Positions 9,127 to 20,574 are shown, counted from the first letter of the stretch. The stretch: DNA of 61,437 bases from an uncultured Opitutales bacterium (GCA_900548185.1 URJJ01000008.1:1-61437); one strand, 5' to 3'. A program made the numbers and translations. The notes: generated by a model from the sequence alone, not told the origin.

Positions 9127-9714
9127 TTACTTGTTATTGGCGCACTTGCAAAACGGCAGTTTGCCGCAGGGCAAGAGCTCAAATTTGTTGTACTTTGCAA
9201 GGCAGAGGGCCGCGACAATCATTATCATGTGGACGCCCAGGAAGCCGATTCCGGCGGCGCTGTCCATGCCGAGGCTCTTTTCAAGGATTATGAATCCGTA
9301 TGTGAGCGACACGTAGAGAAGGCCCATCAGAAAGAGGGTCATGCGGGTGCATACGCCGAGAAGCAGGGCGACGCCAAGCGCTATGAGCGCGTAGCCGAGC
9401 ACCCACGCGTAGGGCTGAACCGCGAAAGACGGCATAAGCGGGCTTGCGGCAAAGCCTTCGATGCTCATCGGCCCCTTGGGGGGGAGGGCCTGGTAGAATT
9501 CAAAGCCGAGAGCGGGGGCCTTGTCGAAGGCTTCGGCGCCCATGGCGGCGATTGTGTCCGCGTCCAAATCCTTGAATTCGGGCTTCAAGGTCTGCCCCAT
9601 TCCCTGAAACTTCACGAGGCCCGTGCCGATGGCCCTCGTCGCGAGCCATATGCGCAACAGCCAGAAGGCCAGCGTGTAGGTAAATGTGGATTCATTGCAT
9701 TTGTTGTCTTGCAT
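9127..9714 (-). CDS. DoxX-like integral membrane protein
   Basis: A 195-residue protein with about four transmembrane helices (first near residues 12-32, three more in the C-terminal half) and the DoxX/SURF4-like layout, including an early R....GLVKF segment. It ends with a short cysteine-containing tail (LLPCGKLPFCKCANNK). Start at the ATG at 9714; an upstream in-frame start would add 20 residues without a ribosome site. It lies 21 bp before the Gfo/Idh/MocA gene. DoxX-like proteins often accompany exported oxidoreductases and are thought to work in the membrane redox chain; the exact function is not established. Confidence 0.7.
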   Translation of the reverse strand: MQDNKCNESTFTYTLAFWLLRIWLATRAIGTGLVKFQGMGQTLKPEFKDLDADTIAAMGAEAFDKAPALGFEFYQALPPKGPMSIEGFAASPLMPSFAVQPYAWVLGYALIALGVALLLGVCTRMTLFLMGLLYVSLTYGFIILEKSLGMDSAAGIGFLGVHMIMIVAALCLAKYNKFELLPCGKLPFCKCANNK

Positions 9715-9908
9715 AGCGTGTATTCTTATAGATTTGAGAGTTATTCTTCCTTTTTTCGTTAAAAATTCAAGCAAAAAACGCCTGAAAGCCCGCCAGCCCC
9801 CATCGGACAGGCGGGAAAATCAAAAAAAGCAAAGCCGAACCGGCCGCCGGCGCCCTTTTTCAGGGGGCGCGGCGAAGCGGGGTCAGCCTTGCGCGGGGCA
9901 AACGGATA

Positions 9909-10949
9909 TTACTGCTTCGACTTGTCGAAAGCCGAATCGAATACGACGTCGGAGGTGGGGAAGTCTATCTTGCGGGTGAATGCCGCAGCCTCCGTCCCGC
10001 CGTAAACGCGGTCCATGCGGCCGTCCTCCCATTCCACGGAAAGGGGGCCGGAATACTTGATGTCGTTCAGGGCAACTATGATTTCTTCAAAGTTGATGTC
10101 GCCGTGCCCGGGCGAGCGGAAGTCCCAGTAGCGGCGCGGGTCGGTGAATTCGGTGTGGCCGCCGAACACGCCGGCCTCCCCGTTGCCGTGCCCCCACCAG
10201 GCGTCCTTGACATGGACGTGGTAGATGCGGTCGGCAAACTTGCGGATGAATTTCACATAGTCCACGCCCTGGTAGCCGAAGTGGCTCGGGTCGTAGTTGA
10301 AGCCGAAGCGCTTGTGGCCGCCAACCGCAGCTAGAGCGCGCTCCGCGCTTGCGATGTCGAACGCGATTTCTGTGGGATGGACCTCAAGGGCGAAGTTGAC
10401 GCCCGCCTTGTCGAATTCGTCGAGAATCGGAATCCAACGCTTTGCGAAGTCCTGGAAGCCCGCCTCGATGGCGCTCGGGGGAACAGGCGGGAAAGAATAG
10501 AGGAGGTGCCAGATGGGAGAGCCCGTAAAGCCGTTCACCGTGGGGGGAATCGGGGAGGCCGCCATGCCCTTCGGGCGCAGCGACATGAAATTGGCGCATG
10601 CCTTGGCGGTTTTCACCATCTGCTCGGCCGCGCGGCGGCGTATGCCCTCGGGATCGCCGTCGCCCCATATTTCCGGTGCGAGAATGCCCTTGTGGCGCAC
10701 GTCGATATTGTCGCACACGCACTGGCCCATGAGGTGGTTGGAGATGGCAAAAGAGTTGAGGCCGTTCTTTTCGAGGATTTCCCAGCGGCCCTTGAGATAC
10801 TTTTCGTCGTCGAACTTGTCCACGTCGAAGTGGTCGCCCCAGCAGGCGATTTCGACGCCGTCGTAGCCCATGGACTTTATCATGGGGGCCAACTTTTCAA
10901 ACGGAATGTCCGCCCACTGGCCCGTAAATATTGTTACCGGTCTTCCCAT
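9909..10949 (-). CDS. Sugar phosphate isomerase/epimerase (xylose-isomerase-like TIM barrel)
   Basis: A 346-residue cytoplasmic TIM-barrel enzyme of the AP-endonuclease-2/xylose isomerase superfamily. The metal-binding residues are visible in order: FALEVHPTE, FNYDPSHF, YHVHVKDAWW and LSVEWED. The start at 10949 is supported by a strong GAGGAAAA ribosome site; an upstream extension reads into non-coding sequence. Together with the exported oxidoreductase downstream it fits a pathway that epimerises or isomerises a keto-sugar after uptake. The substrate is not identifiable. Confidence 0.85.
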   Translation of the reverse strand: MGRPVTIFTGQWADIPFEKLAPMIKSMGYDGVEIACWGDHFDVDKFDDEKYLKGRWEILEKNGLNSFAISNHLMGQCVCDNIDVRHKGILAPEIWGDGDPEGIRRRAAEQMVKTAKACANFMSLRPKGMAASPIPPTVNGFTGSPIWHLLYSFPPVPPSAIEAGFQDFAKRWIPILDEFDKAGVNFALEVHPTEIAFDIASAERALAAVGGHKRFGFNYDPSHFGYQGVDYVKFIRKFADRIYHVHVKDAWWGHGNGEAGVFGGHTEFTDPRRYWDFRSPGHGDINFEEIIVALNDIKYSGPLSVEWEDGRMDRVYGGTEAAAFTRKIDFPTSDVVFDSAFDKSKQ

Positions 10950-11191
10950 ATTGTTTTCCTCGATTTTTCCTTTTTGGTTGCTTGGTTTTAAGTAAAATTT
11001 GACGCCGCCCGGGACGGGACCGCAAAACGCGGGCCGCAAATCGGCGGGTGAAATAACAGTTTTAAGGAAATCGGCGCGCCGGCAGCCAGTCAAGAAAAAT
11101 CGTCCGAACACAATAGAACAGTACGCCGGGCAGGGAGCGGCATTTCCCTCGCGCCCCGCAAGGCTGTCCCCCCCGGGGCCGCGTGCGTACG

Positions 11192-11223
11192 AATAAAAGC
11201 CCGCGCATGCGGGAAGCGCGGGC
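11192..11223 (-). terminator. Rho-independent terminator after lipoprotein gene
   Basis: Stem of eight GC-rich bases (11199-11206 with 11216-11223); read on the minus strand it is followed by a TTTTATT tract. It lies 8 bp beyond the stop codon of the large lipoprotein gene. Confidence 0.8.
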
Positions 11224-11230
11224 GGAGGGC

Positions 11231-13735
11231 CTATTCGTAAACCAGCCTCGTCGTGATTTTCCCGCAGGGGGCGGAAGACCTGAACCTTATCCAGTAGCCC
11301 TCAAGGGCGTCCCCGAAATCCCTTTCAAACGGCACCCCTTTTTTGAGGGAGACCGAGCCGTATTTAACCCACAGCCCGGTGCCGTCGATGTCCACTTCGA
11401 TTTCCAGTTCCGTGTCGGAATCTGCCTCGGCCCTGAGGGTTTTCCGGTCGTAGCCCGTCAAAAGATACGGGTCGGAGACTTCGCCTGCGGCGACGGCGGA
11501 GTTGTGCCACGGCCCGCCCTCGCCGATGGGCTTGCCGAGCTTCCAAAGGTCGTCTATCACGCCCGCCCACAGCGCGAATTTGCCGTCTGCGGAGCGGATT
11601 ATGCGGGGGTTGGCAGACGCCCCGGCGCCCTCGGATACGCCGCTTAGAATCATCATGCCACGGTAGGAGCAGAAGTCGAATATCCTGAGGTTGTGAGTGG
11701 CTATCGGGCGGATTTTTGCAAACCCCTGGGCGTTTACGGCCGGGAGCTCGTAGAATGTGCCGGCGCAGTTGAGCAGGTCCCTCTCGGTTGCGACTTCGCG
11801 CGCCAGCCTCGGCGTTCCAAAGACGCTTTTGCCGTCGTATGCGGGGTTGAGAGGCAGCCTGTACCGCCTCCCCTCCTCCACGACGAGCACCGAGGCGGAG
11901 TCGTAAACCACCCCTTCGGGCTCGCACGCCGCAGCCTTGACCTTTTCAATGTCTATGCCGCCGTCGCGGGCGAGAGACATTTCCCCGTCCAGGGAATACG
12001 CGCCGAGGGGCGAAACCTTCCCGCCGCCGCACTCCCACGCATACGCGCCGAGCTTCCCGCTTTTTCTGCCGAGAGAGCGCAGCAGGGCTGCGGAGCCCTT
12101 CGGCTCCTCCCCTGCGCGCATGAGGCCCTCAAAGATGTCCGCACCTCGCGGATCCCGGGGCGACGGGTTTGAAAGGCTGAAGTGGGCGGTGAAGCCCTCC
12201 GCGTCCGAAAGCGGGCGCACCCTGACCCATTCGGCGGCGGGAAGCTTCACGAATTTCGCCCCATTTGCGGGCATCTCAACCGTTTCAAAAACCTCGAATC
12301 CGCCCCTGCCGTCAGACTTAAGCAGCTCCACCTTGAGCGGTTCGCCGCCTGTGTGGCAGAGGGTCATGAGCCTGCGAGAAAAGCCCCCGCACAGCATCGG
12401 GTCGGAGAGCGTCCCCCCTTTCACATCCTCGCGCAGATACACGCTCCCGCGCCCATAAACGGGCCCTAACCTGTCGATTTCCCCCGGAGCCAGAAACCAG
12501 AAGTTGGAATTTGAATTCAGGGGAGAGGCGTTCTCGCCCTTGAGGGCGCGCTTGTTCATGAACTCCTTCTGGGCGGCGTCGTCGCAGCCGAATACGACGG
12601 AATCCCCCCAGCGGCAGAAGTCGCCGACGACCTTGAGATACGAGGAGCGCATGCGGATTCCGGAAAAGTCTTCCATTGAAAATTTCGGGGGGAATTTCCA
12701 GAACGCACCGTGCATCGTCATGAGAAAGTCGTCCCCGCCGATTTCGCGTATGCGCGGCCATTCCGTGTTCCAGCCGTGGGAGCCGTCGTAGGAATGGCTC
12801 GCCTTCGGCAGGCGGAAAGACGACCATTTGCCCCCGTCGTTCAGCATGAGTATTACGGATTTCGAGTCCCAGCCCAGCGCCCATACCGGGGTTTTTGACG
12901 GGTCAGGGGAGCCGAATATCCCGCCCGGCCCCGTGATTTCGGTAAACTGGCATATTCTGAGCGGAGTCCAGTCCGAATCCCCCGGCTTCCACTCGGCAAG
13001 CGCGCCCGATTTTATCGTCGGGTCTTTGGCCACGCGCGGGTCGCGCACGCCGTTATTTGCGTAAAAAGCCCTGCCGAAACCCGAATAAAACCCCTTGCCG
13101 TGGTATCCGTGAAGCCCGGACTTCCGAGCGGCGCCGGAGGGGGCGCCCGGCTTTTCGGGGAGGTCTTTGAGGTTGCCGTCCCGTATTATTTCGCGCACCG
13201 AAAGGGTGTCCACATCCACTTCGTAAAGCCCCTCCTCCATCGTGGCAAAATATATTTTCCCATCCGGATTGTCTATCGAGCGCGCGTTGCCGGTGAGCCT
13301 GCCCGGCATGGCGCCCCTAGGGATGGCGCGCACGCTGCCGTCCGAGGCGACCGCATAACACCCTATGAAAAGCTGCCCGGACTCGCCGTGGACCATCCTG
13401 TTTGCATGCGTCCCGCCGATGCTTTCCGGGCGGATTTTCATTTCAAGCCCGGGGCTTATCTCGTAGAGCCTGTCAGTGGATTCAAACGGGCAGTGCGGGC
13501 CGTAGGTGACGGCCCACAGGCTTCCGGCCCACGGCGCCACAGCGCCTATTCCGCATTCGCCCTCCCCGTTCCATACGGCAAGGTGCGGGTAAACCCCCGA
13601 TATGCACGGCTTTTCGGATTTCGGAAACCCCGCAGCCGCGCCGTTTTCTCCCGCAGCGCACGCCCCGAGAAGGGAGGCTGCGAAGGCGAAGGCGGCGGTT
13701 TTTAGCGATGTCTCAAAGGTAGATTTTAAAAGCAT
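11231..13735 (-). CDS. Large secreted lipoprotein, probable beta-propeller, function unknown
   Basis: An 834-residue protein with a lipoprotein signal (ASLLGAC lipobox, cysteine near residue 26), so it is anchored to a membrane facing the outside. The ATG at 13735 is preferred to an upstream TTG. The body has many repeated beta-strand units with GxIYFATMEEGLYEVD-like blades at about residues 150-400, suggesting a propeller, then a beta-rich C-terminal region. No catalytic motif is recognised. It is 280 bp upstream of the isomerase gene and on the same strand, so it may belong to the same sugar-utilisation group. Confidence 0.7.
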   Translation of the reverse strand: MLLKSTFETSLKTAAFAFAASLLGACAAGENGAAAGFPKSEKPCISGVYPHLAVWNGEGECGIGAVAPWAGSLWAVTYGPHCPFESTDRLYEISPGLEMKIRPESIGGTHANRMVHGESGQLFIGCYAVASDGSVRAIPRGAMPGRLTGNARSIDNPDGKIYFATMEEGLYEVDVDTLSVREIIRDGNLKDLPEKPGAPSGAARKSGLHGYHGKGFYSGFGRAFYANNGVRDPRVAKDPTIKSGALAEWKPGDSDWTPLRICQFTEITGPGGIFGSPDPSKTPVWALGWDSKSVILMLNDGGKWSSFRLPKASHSYDGSHGWNTEWPRIREIGGDDFLMTMHGAFWKFPPKFSMEDFSGIRMRSSYLKVVGDFCRWGDSVVFGCDDAAQKEFMNKRALKGENASPLNSNSNFWFLAPGEIDRLGPVYGRGSVYLREDVKGGTLSDPMLCGGFSRRLMTLCHTGGEPLKVELLKSDGRGGFEVFETVEMPANGAKFVKLPAAEWVRVRPLSDAEGFTAHFSLSNPSPRDPRGADIFEGLMRAGEEPKGSAALLRSLGRKSGKLGAYAWECGGGKVSPLGAYSLDGEMSLARDGGIDIEKVKAAACEPEGVVYDSASVLVVEEGRRYRLPLNPAYDGKSVFGTPRLAREVATERDLLNCAGTFYELPAVNAQGFAKIRPIATHNLRIFDFCSYRGMMILSGVSEGAGASANPRIIRSADGKFALWAGVIDDLWKLGKPIGEGGPWHNSAVAAGEVSDPYLLTGYDRKTLRAEADSDTELEIEVDIDGTGLWVKYGSVSLKKGVPFERDFGDALEGYWIRFRSSAPCGKITTRLVYE

Positions 13736-14323
13736 AAATATTTTTACCAAAACAAAAAAACGAATTTAGATTAAGTTAAATTTTTAAATTTCAGCAGTCC
13801 TCAAGGCAAACAAAAAATTTCCCCGGACGCCTTGGGCGGCCCGCCATTTTCCCCGGAAAGCTGAGAAATTCAGACTCCATTTTCACCCGGACAATTCCCG
13901 GGTGAATCCCGGACGCCCCCCCAAAAAGCCCACGGAACGCCCACAAAACGCCCCCCCCCGCACCGGCCTGCGGCTGGCCAAAACCGTTTCATAGAGTACA
14001 GAAATCAGGGCTTCATTTCGCCCAGGCCCCCGAGCCGTTGCAAACTGCGGTTTTCAGAGCAAACCTGGAGCAGCCGCAAACAAAAAAGCCGCGCGCATCC
14101 ACCCGCCCCCGCGCTTTGGGGCGGATGAGAAGGGGCTGCCGCGCAAGCCGGAAAGGCGCGCAAGGCGCCGAACTGCGCCCGTCCCCGCATGGTGGATGAA
14201 AAAGGCGGCGGGAGGCGGATAAAATAATATCCCGCGCCGCCGAGATGAAGTCTTGACAGGATTTCAGGGGCATATAATTTTAGGCGAATTATTTTCTGCA
14301 TTTTTTAGAAAAGGAAAAATATT
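13736..14323. other. Intergenic region between lipoprotein and propionate operon
   Basis: A 590-bp gap with divergent genes on both sides, so it should hold both promoters. The left part is AT-rich (13736-13800), the middle contains C-runs (near 13915 and 13955). A TTGACA at 14253-14258 and a TATAAT at 14273-14278 lie 46-71 bp before the epimerase gene, but their 14-bp spacing is shorter than the optimum, so this is only a possible promoter. Confidence 0.4.
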
Positions 14324-14758
14324 ATGTTGAAGAAGATAGACCATCTGGGCATAGCGGTGAGCTCGATAGAATCGGCGCTCCCCTATTATGAGAAGATACT
14401 GGGACTCAAGTGCGAAGGCGTGGAAGAAGTCCCCAGCCAGAAAGTTAAAACCGCATTCTTCACCATAGGCGGCGTGCATCTCGAGCTCCTCGAACCCACA
14501 AGCCCCGACAGCCCCATCGCAAAGTATCTCGAAAAGAACCCGCGCGGCGGAATCCACCACATAGCATTTTTCACGGACTCCGTCCCCGAAGAGCTCGCAA
14601 GGGTCGAGGCCGAGGGCGCCGTGCTCATCGACAAGGCCCCTCGCCCCGGAGCGCACCACAAGGAAATCGCCTTCCTCCACCCGAAGTCGACGGCAGGCAT
14701 ACTCACCGAGTTCTGCCAGGACGCCGGGGGCGGTTGCTCATGCTCGTGCGGGAAATAA
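14324..14758 (+). CDS. mce: Methylmalonyl-CoA epimerase
   Basis: Interconverts the (R) and (S) forms of methylmalonyl-CoA. A 144-residue vicinal-oxygen-chelate protein with the family start KKIDHLGIAVSSIESALPYY, metal ligands in DHLGI (His near residue 6), HLELLEP (Glu near 67) and GGIHHIAF (His near 90), and a C-terminal FLHPKSTAGILTEF segment carrying the last glutamate. Directly followed after 18 bp by the decarboxylase alpha gene, which uses its product. The C-terminal tail GGGCSCSCGK is cysteine-rich and unusual. Confidence 0.93.
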   Translation: MLKKIDHLGIAVSSIESALPYYEKILGLKCEGVEEVPSQKVKTAFFTIGGVHLELLEPTSPDSPIAKYLEKNPRGGIHHIAFFTDSVPEELARVEAEGAVLIDKAPRPGAHHKEIAFLHPKSTAGILTEFCQDAGGGCSCSCGK

Positions 14759-14776
14759 CATTTCAAGGAAATCACA

Positions 14777-16330
14777 ATGGCTATATCAAAAAAACTCATG
14801 GACGACCTGAAGGCCCGCCGCGAAAAGATCGCGGCCTCGGGCGGAGCGGCAAAGCTTGAAAAGCGCCGCCAGAAGGGCCTCATGTCCGCTCGCGAGCGCC
14901 TGGAAGCGCTGTTTGACGAAGGCTCCTTCCAGGAATTCGGGATGCATGTCACCCAGAACTACAACATGTTCGACGGCGTCGGCAAAGACTGCCCGGCCGA
15001 CGGGCTGATATCCGGCATAGGCCGCGTAAACGGCCGCCCCGTCGCGGCGTTCGCCCAGGACTTCATGGTAAGCGGCGGCTCTCTCGGCTCCGCGCACGCC
15101 GAAAAAATCTGCAAGCTCATGAAGTTTGCGGGCGAAAACGGGATGCCCGTAATCGGCGTCAACGACTCCGGCGGCGCACGCATACAGGAGGGCGTCGAGG
15201 CCCTCGGCGGATACGGAAAGATTTTCTGGACCAACGTCAACCTCTCGGGCGTCGTCCCGCAGGTTGCGATAATCGCAGGCCCCTGCGCCGGCGGCGCGGC
15301 GTACAGCCCCGCCCTCATGGACTTCATAATCATGACGAAGTCCAATTCAAACCTCTTCATCTGCGGCCCCCAGGTGATAGCCGCCGCAACCGGCGAGAAG
15401 GCCGACCCGGAATCGTTCGCCTCCGCCGCCGCGCACGCCACAATCTCTGGCAACATCCACCTCGTCGCAAACGACGACAGGCACGCCCTCGAACTTGCGG
15501 CTAAGCTGCTCTCCTACCTGCCCTCAAACAACATGCAGGAGGCCCCGCACGACCTCGAAGTACCGCTCGAAAGCGTTTACGACGAGGCCCTGAACGAAAT
15601 CGTGCCCGAATCCTCCAAGATAGCCCTCGACGTTTACAAGGTCATAGACCGCATCGCCGACGCGGGCTCCTTCTTTGAAATACAGCCGATGTGGGCCCGC
15701 AACATGGTGACGGGCTTTGCAAGGATAGAGGGCGTGGTTGTGGGCATAATCGCAAACCAGCCCGCCTTCAAGGCCGGATGCCTCGATATCGACGCCTCCG
15801 ACAAGGCCGCGCGCTTCATCCGCACATGCAACGCCTACAACGTCCCGATTGTAAACCTCGTCGACGTGCCCGGCTTCATGCCCGGCCTCGCCCAGGAGCA
15901 GGGCGGCATAATACGCCACGGCGCGAAGATGCTCTTTGCCTACGCCTCGGCCACGGTGCCGAAAATCACGCTCATACTGCGCAAGGCCTACGGCGGCGCG
16001 TACATCGGCATGTGCAACGCCGAAATGGGCGCCGACATGGTGTTTGCCTGGCCCACCGCCGAAATCGCCGTCATGGGCGCGGAGGGCGCGGTAAAGGTCC
16101 TCTTCAAGAAGGAAATCGCCGAAGCCGCAGATCCGAAGGCCAAGGAGCAGGAGCTGCGCGAGTCCTACCGCGAAAAGTTCGCAAGCCCCTACCAGGCCGC
16201 TTCAAAGGGCATGATAACCGACGTCATCGAGCCAGGGGAAACCCGCGGGGTCCTCGCAAAGGCGCTGCGCTACACCCTCTCCAAGCGCCAGGCGCGCCTG
16301 CCCAAAAAGCACGGCAACATACCCCTGTAA
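14777..16330 (+). CDS. mmdA: Methylmalonyl-CoA decarboxylase alpha subunit (carboxyltransferase)
   Basis: A 517-residue carboxyltransferase of the acetyl-CoA/propionyl-CoA carboxylase beta family. It removes the carboxyl group from (S)-methylmalonyl-CoA and passes it to biotin on the carrier protein. Two crotonase-like halves are present: the first with GVNDSGGARIQEGV (oxyanion loop, near residue 130), the second with VDVPGFMPGLAQEQGG (near 365) and KAYGGAYIGMCN (near 405). Length is normal. Part of a tight operon with epimerase, delta, biotin carrier and beta genes, which distinguishes it from a biosynthetic acyl-CoA carboxylase. Confidence 0.93.
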   Translation: MAISKKLMDDLKARREKIAASGGAAKLEKRRQKGLMSARERLEALFDEGSFQEFGMHVTQNYNMFDGVGKDCPADGLISGIGRVNGRPVAAFAQDFMVSGGSLGSAHAEKICKLMKFAGENGMPVIGVNDSGGARIQEGVEALGGYGKIFWTNVNLSGVVPQVAIIAGPCAGGAAYSPALMDFIIMTKSNSNLFICGPQVIAAATGEKADPESFASAAAHATISGNIHLVANDDRHALELAAKLLSYLPSNNMQEAPHDLEVPLESVYDEALNEIVPESSKIALDVYKVIDRIADAGSFFEIQPMWARNMVTGFARIEGVVVGIIANQPAFKAGCLDIDASDKAARFIRTCNAYNVPIVNLVDVPGFMPGLAQEQGGIIRHGAKMLFAYASATVPKITLILRKAYGGAYIGMCNAEMGADMVFAWPTAEIAVMGAEGAVKVLFKKEIAEAADPKAKEQELRESYREKFASPYQAASKGMITDVIEPGETRGVLAKALRYTLSKRQARLPKKHGNIPL

Positions 16331-16348
16331 TAAATAGGATTCAGACTT

Positions 16349-16819
16349 ATGGAAATGTTCGCAATAACACTCTACCCGGAAGTCGCAGAGACTTTCGAGT
16401 TCATGATGATAGGTTTCGTGCTGGTTGTCGGCGTGCTGTGGATAATGGCGCTTATGACCTCCTTCATAGGCCTCTTCTTCCGCAATTCCGACAAGCCCAA
16501 GACCCCCGGCGCCCCCAAGGCCCCGGCGTCCAGGCCCGCTCCGGCCTCCAAGGCGGGCGGCGGCGACTCCTCCACGCTGGCCGCGCTTATTTCCAGCGCG
16601 GTGTACGCAGCCACCGACGGGGCGCCCCACCGCATAGTGTCCGTCTCCCCGGCGGCGGCGATAGACACGCGGACGGCGGCCGTAATAGCAGCCGCGGTCG
16701 CGGCCGTCCTCGACGGGTCGGCGTTCAGGATATCCTCCGTGGCCCCGGCGGCCCCGGACTTCAACTGGGCAAACTTCGGAAGGTGCGCCATATTCGCCTC
16801 CAAGTCCCCGAGAAGGTAG
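16349..16819 (+). CDS. mmdD: Decarboxylase delta/gamma-type small membrane subunit (OadG-like)
   Basis: A 156-residue protein with one transmembrane helix (about residues 17-46), an Ala/Pro-rich linker (KTPGAPKAPASRPAP) and a C-terminal cytoplasmic region. This is the layout of the OadG/MmdD family, which links the carboxyltransferase to the membrane-bound sodium pump. It lies 18 bp after mmdA with an AGGAT ribosome site. The C-terminal region is longer than in the shortest family members and contains an Ala-rich segment similar to cytoplasmic parts seen in other PVC bacteria. Confidence 0.8.
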   Translation: MEMFAITLYPEVAETFEFMMIGFVLVVGVLWIMALMTSFIGLFFRNSDKPKTPGAPKAPASRPAPASKAGGGDSSTLAALISSAVYAATDGAPHRIVSVSPAAAIDTRTAAVIAAAVAAVLDGSAFRISSVAPAAPDFNWANFGRCAIFASKSPRR

Positions 16820-16862
16820 TCCGCAAAAACATCTTAACAAAAAACAGAAAGTTTACACTGAT

Positions 16863-17180
16863 ATGAAAAAGCTACGCATCACCATAGAAGGCAAATCCTA
16901 CGACGTCGAAGTCGAAATGCTCGGCGAAGTTTCCAAGGCTTCCGCGCCCGCCGCCCCTGCGGCAGGCTCCGAGTCCGTCGCAAGCCCCCTCGCGGCCGTC
17001 GTCGTCTCCGTCGACGTCAAGGCCGGGCAGCAGGTGAACGAGGGCGACAAGCTCGTCACGCTCGAAGCCATGAAGATGAACACCTTCGTATTCGCCCCGA
17101 AAGCCGGCACGGTCGGCCAGATTCTCGTCAACGCCGGCCAGAGCGTGGCAGAAGGCGACCCGCTCGTCACGCTGGCGTAG
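16863..17180 (+). CDS. mmdC: Biotin carboxyl carrier protein of decarboxylase
   Basis: A 105-residue protein: short N-terminal KKLRITIEGKSYDVEVE region, an Ala-rich linker, and a biotinyl domain from about residue 38. The biotin site is EAMKMNTFVFAP with the modified lysine near residue 69. It carries the carboxyl group from the alpha subunit to the beta subunit. Placed in the operon between the delta and beta genes. Confidence 0.93.
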   Translation: MKKLRITIEGKSYDVEVEMLGEVSKASAPAAPAAGSESVASPLAAVVVSVDVKAGQQVNEGDKLVTLEAMKMNTFVFAPKAGTVGQILVNAGQSVAEGDPLVTLA

Positions 17181-17279
17181 TCCGTTTCCGCGAGCCGCTG
17201 CGGCGCACGCGCCGCATATGCGGCATGCGGAGCACCTCCACCCCCGCCCGGAAACACCGGGCGGCAAATCAAGGCGAAA

Positions 17280-18917
<1,638 letters not shown>

Positions 18918-18943
18918 AAACGGGCCGGGGAAACAGTACATTT

Positions 18944-18980
18944 CAGGGGAGGCCCGTGCGGGGCCTCCCCTGTTTTTTTT
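18944..18980 (+). terminator. Strong terminator of methylmalonyl-CoA decarboxylase operon
   Basis: Perfect 12-base stem (18944-18955 with 18961-18972), five-base loop, then eight T. It closes the mce-mmdA-mmdD-mmdC-mmdB operon, so the CoA transferase downstream has its own promoter. Confidence 0.95.
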
Positions 18981-19092
18981 GAAAATCTGAAAATCGCGCC
19001 CTTTTTTGCCGCCGCAATCGTTTTTTAATTGAGCGCGGGCGGGCGCTGGGTTTATAAATCAGGCAATTTTACTTCAAAACGTCACTCTAGAG

Positions 19093-20574
19093 ATGAATTA
19101 CAAGACTATGACAGCGGAAGAGGCGGCAAGCCTCATAAATAACGGCGACACAATCGCATTCAGCGGCTTCACCCCTGCGGGCGCCGCCAAGGCGGTTCCA
19201 ACCGCAATCGCCGAACGCGCCAAGGCGGAGCACGCTGCGGGCAGACCCTACCGCATCAATGCGGTCACGGGAGCCTCGGGCGGCCCCTCCCTCGACGGGG
19301 TGCTGGCCTCTGCGGACGCCCTGGACTTCCGCGCCCCCTACCAGTCAAACGCCGACATGCGCTCCAAGATAAATTCCGGAGCCATCAATTTTGTGGACAT
19401 GCACCTTTCCATGACCCCGCAGTACATGAACTACGGCTTCATGGGCAAGTTCGACTGGGCGGTGGTCGAGGCCGCCGACGTATCCCCCGACGGCGAAATC
19501 CTGCTCACCACTTCCGTCGGCATAGCCCCCACCGGCCTCAAGCTCGCAGACAAAGTGATAATCGAGCTTAACCGCCACCACTCCTCCGGCCTGCGCGGGA
19601 TGCACGACATCTACGAGACTGCAAACCCGCCCCGCCGCCGCGAAATCCCGATTTATTCGTGCGGCGACAGGATAGGCACAGAAACCGTCAAAATCGACCC
19701 CAGGAAAATCGTGGGCATAGTCGAGACCGACCGCCCGGACGAGGTGGGCGGCTTCAAGGCGGCTGACGAGATAACCACCAAGGTCGGCGAAAACGTCGCA
19801 AACTTCCTCGCCGGCGAAGTCAGGGCCGGGCGCATCCCTGCGGAATTCCTCCCGATACAAAGCGGCGTGGGCAACATCGCAAACGCCGTCCTCGGCGCGA
19901 TGGGCTCCAACCCCGACATCCCGCAGTTTTCCATGTTCAGCGAGGTTCTCCAGGACTCCGTAATCGACATGCTCGAAAACGGCAACATGAAGTTCGCAAG
20001 CGCGACCTCCCTCACGGTAACCTCGCCCAAGCTCAAGGAAATCTACGACAACATAAAGTTCTTCCACGACAAAATCGTCTTGCGCCCGCAGGAGATTTCC
20101 AACAACCCCGAGCTCGTCAGGCGCCTCGGAATCATTTCGATAAACACCGCCATAGAAGTCGACATCTGGGGCAACGTCAACTCCTCGCACATCATGGGCA
20201 AGAACATCATGAACGGCATCGGAGGCTCCGGCGACTTCACAAGGAGCGCCTATATATCGATTTTCACCACGCCCGCCGTCGCGAAGAAGGGCGCGATATC
20301 CGCGTTCGTGCCGCTGGTTTCGCATGTGGACCACACAGAGCACAGCGTGAACGTTGTAATATCCGAATACGGCGTGGCCGACCTGCGCTGCAAGTCGCCC
20401 ATGCAGAGGGCCGAGCTCATCATCAATAACTGCGCCGCCCCCGAATACCGCGACCTCCTGCGCTCATACCTCGCAGTCGCGGCAAAGGGGCACACCGCCC
20501 AGACGCTCTCCAAGGCTTTCGCCATGCACGAGGCGTTCGTGAGCGAAGGCGACATGCACAAGGCCGTGTTCTAA
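19093..20574 (+). CDS. Acetyl-CoA hydrolase/transferase family CoA transferase (propionyl-CoA:succinate type)
   Basis: A 493-residue class I CoA transferase. Features include SGFTPAGAAKAVPTAIAE at the start, QSGVGNIANAVLGAMG (near residue 257) and FSEVLQDSVIDML, where the glutamate of FSEV is the expected catalytic residue that forms the acyl thioester, and the oxyanion-type loop GIGGSGDFTRSAY near 375. In succinate-propionate fermentation this family moves CoA from propionyl-CoA to succinate (or between succinyl-CoA and acetate). Its place next to the methylmalonyl-CoA decarboxylase operon supports that role. Its stop overlaps the next gene by one base. Confidence 0.88.
   Translation: MNYKTMTAEEAASLINNGDTIAFSGFTPAGAAKAVPTAIAERAKAEHAAGRPYRINAVTGASGGPSLDGVLASADALDFRAPYQSNADMRSKINSGAINFVDMHLSMTPQYMNYGFMGKFDWAVVEAADVSPDGEILLTTSVGIAPTGLKLADKVIIELNRHHSSGLRGMHDIYETANPPRRREIPIYSCGDRIGTETVKIDPRKIVGIVETDRPDEVGGFKAADEITTKVGENVANFLAGEVRAGRIPAEFLPIQSGVGNIANAVLGAMGSNPDIPQFSMFSEVLQDSVIDMLENGNMKFASATSLTVTSPKLKEIYDNIKFFHDKIVLRPQEISNNPELVRRLGIISINTAIEVDIWGNVNSSHIMGKNIMNGIGGSGDFTRSAYISIFTTPAVAKKGAISAFVPLVSHVDHTEHSVNVVISEYGVADLRCKSPMQRAELIINNCAAPEYRDLLRSYLAVAAKGHTAQTLSKAFAMHEAFVSEGDMHKAVF

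Noticed and set aside
14253..14278. Strong sigma-70 promoter for the propionate operon
   Set aside because: TTGACA and TATAAT are both perfect but only 14 bp apart, which is poor for sigma-70. It is noted in the gap entry but not called as a separate promoter.
19345..20343. Minus-strand open frame opposite the CoA transferase gene
   Set aside because: A shadow frame, low complexity and rich in Val/Asp/His, on the opposite strand of a gene with clear family motifs.
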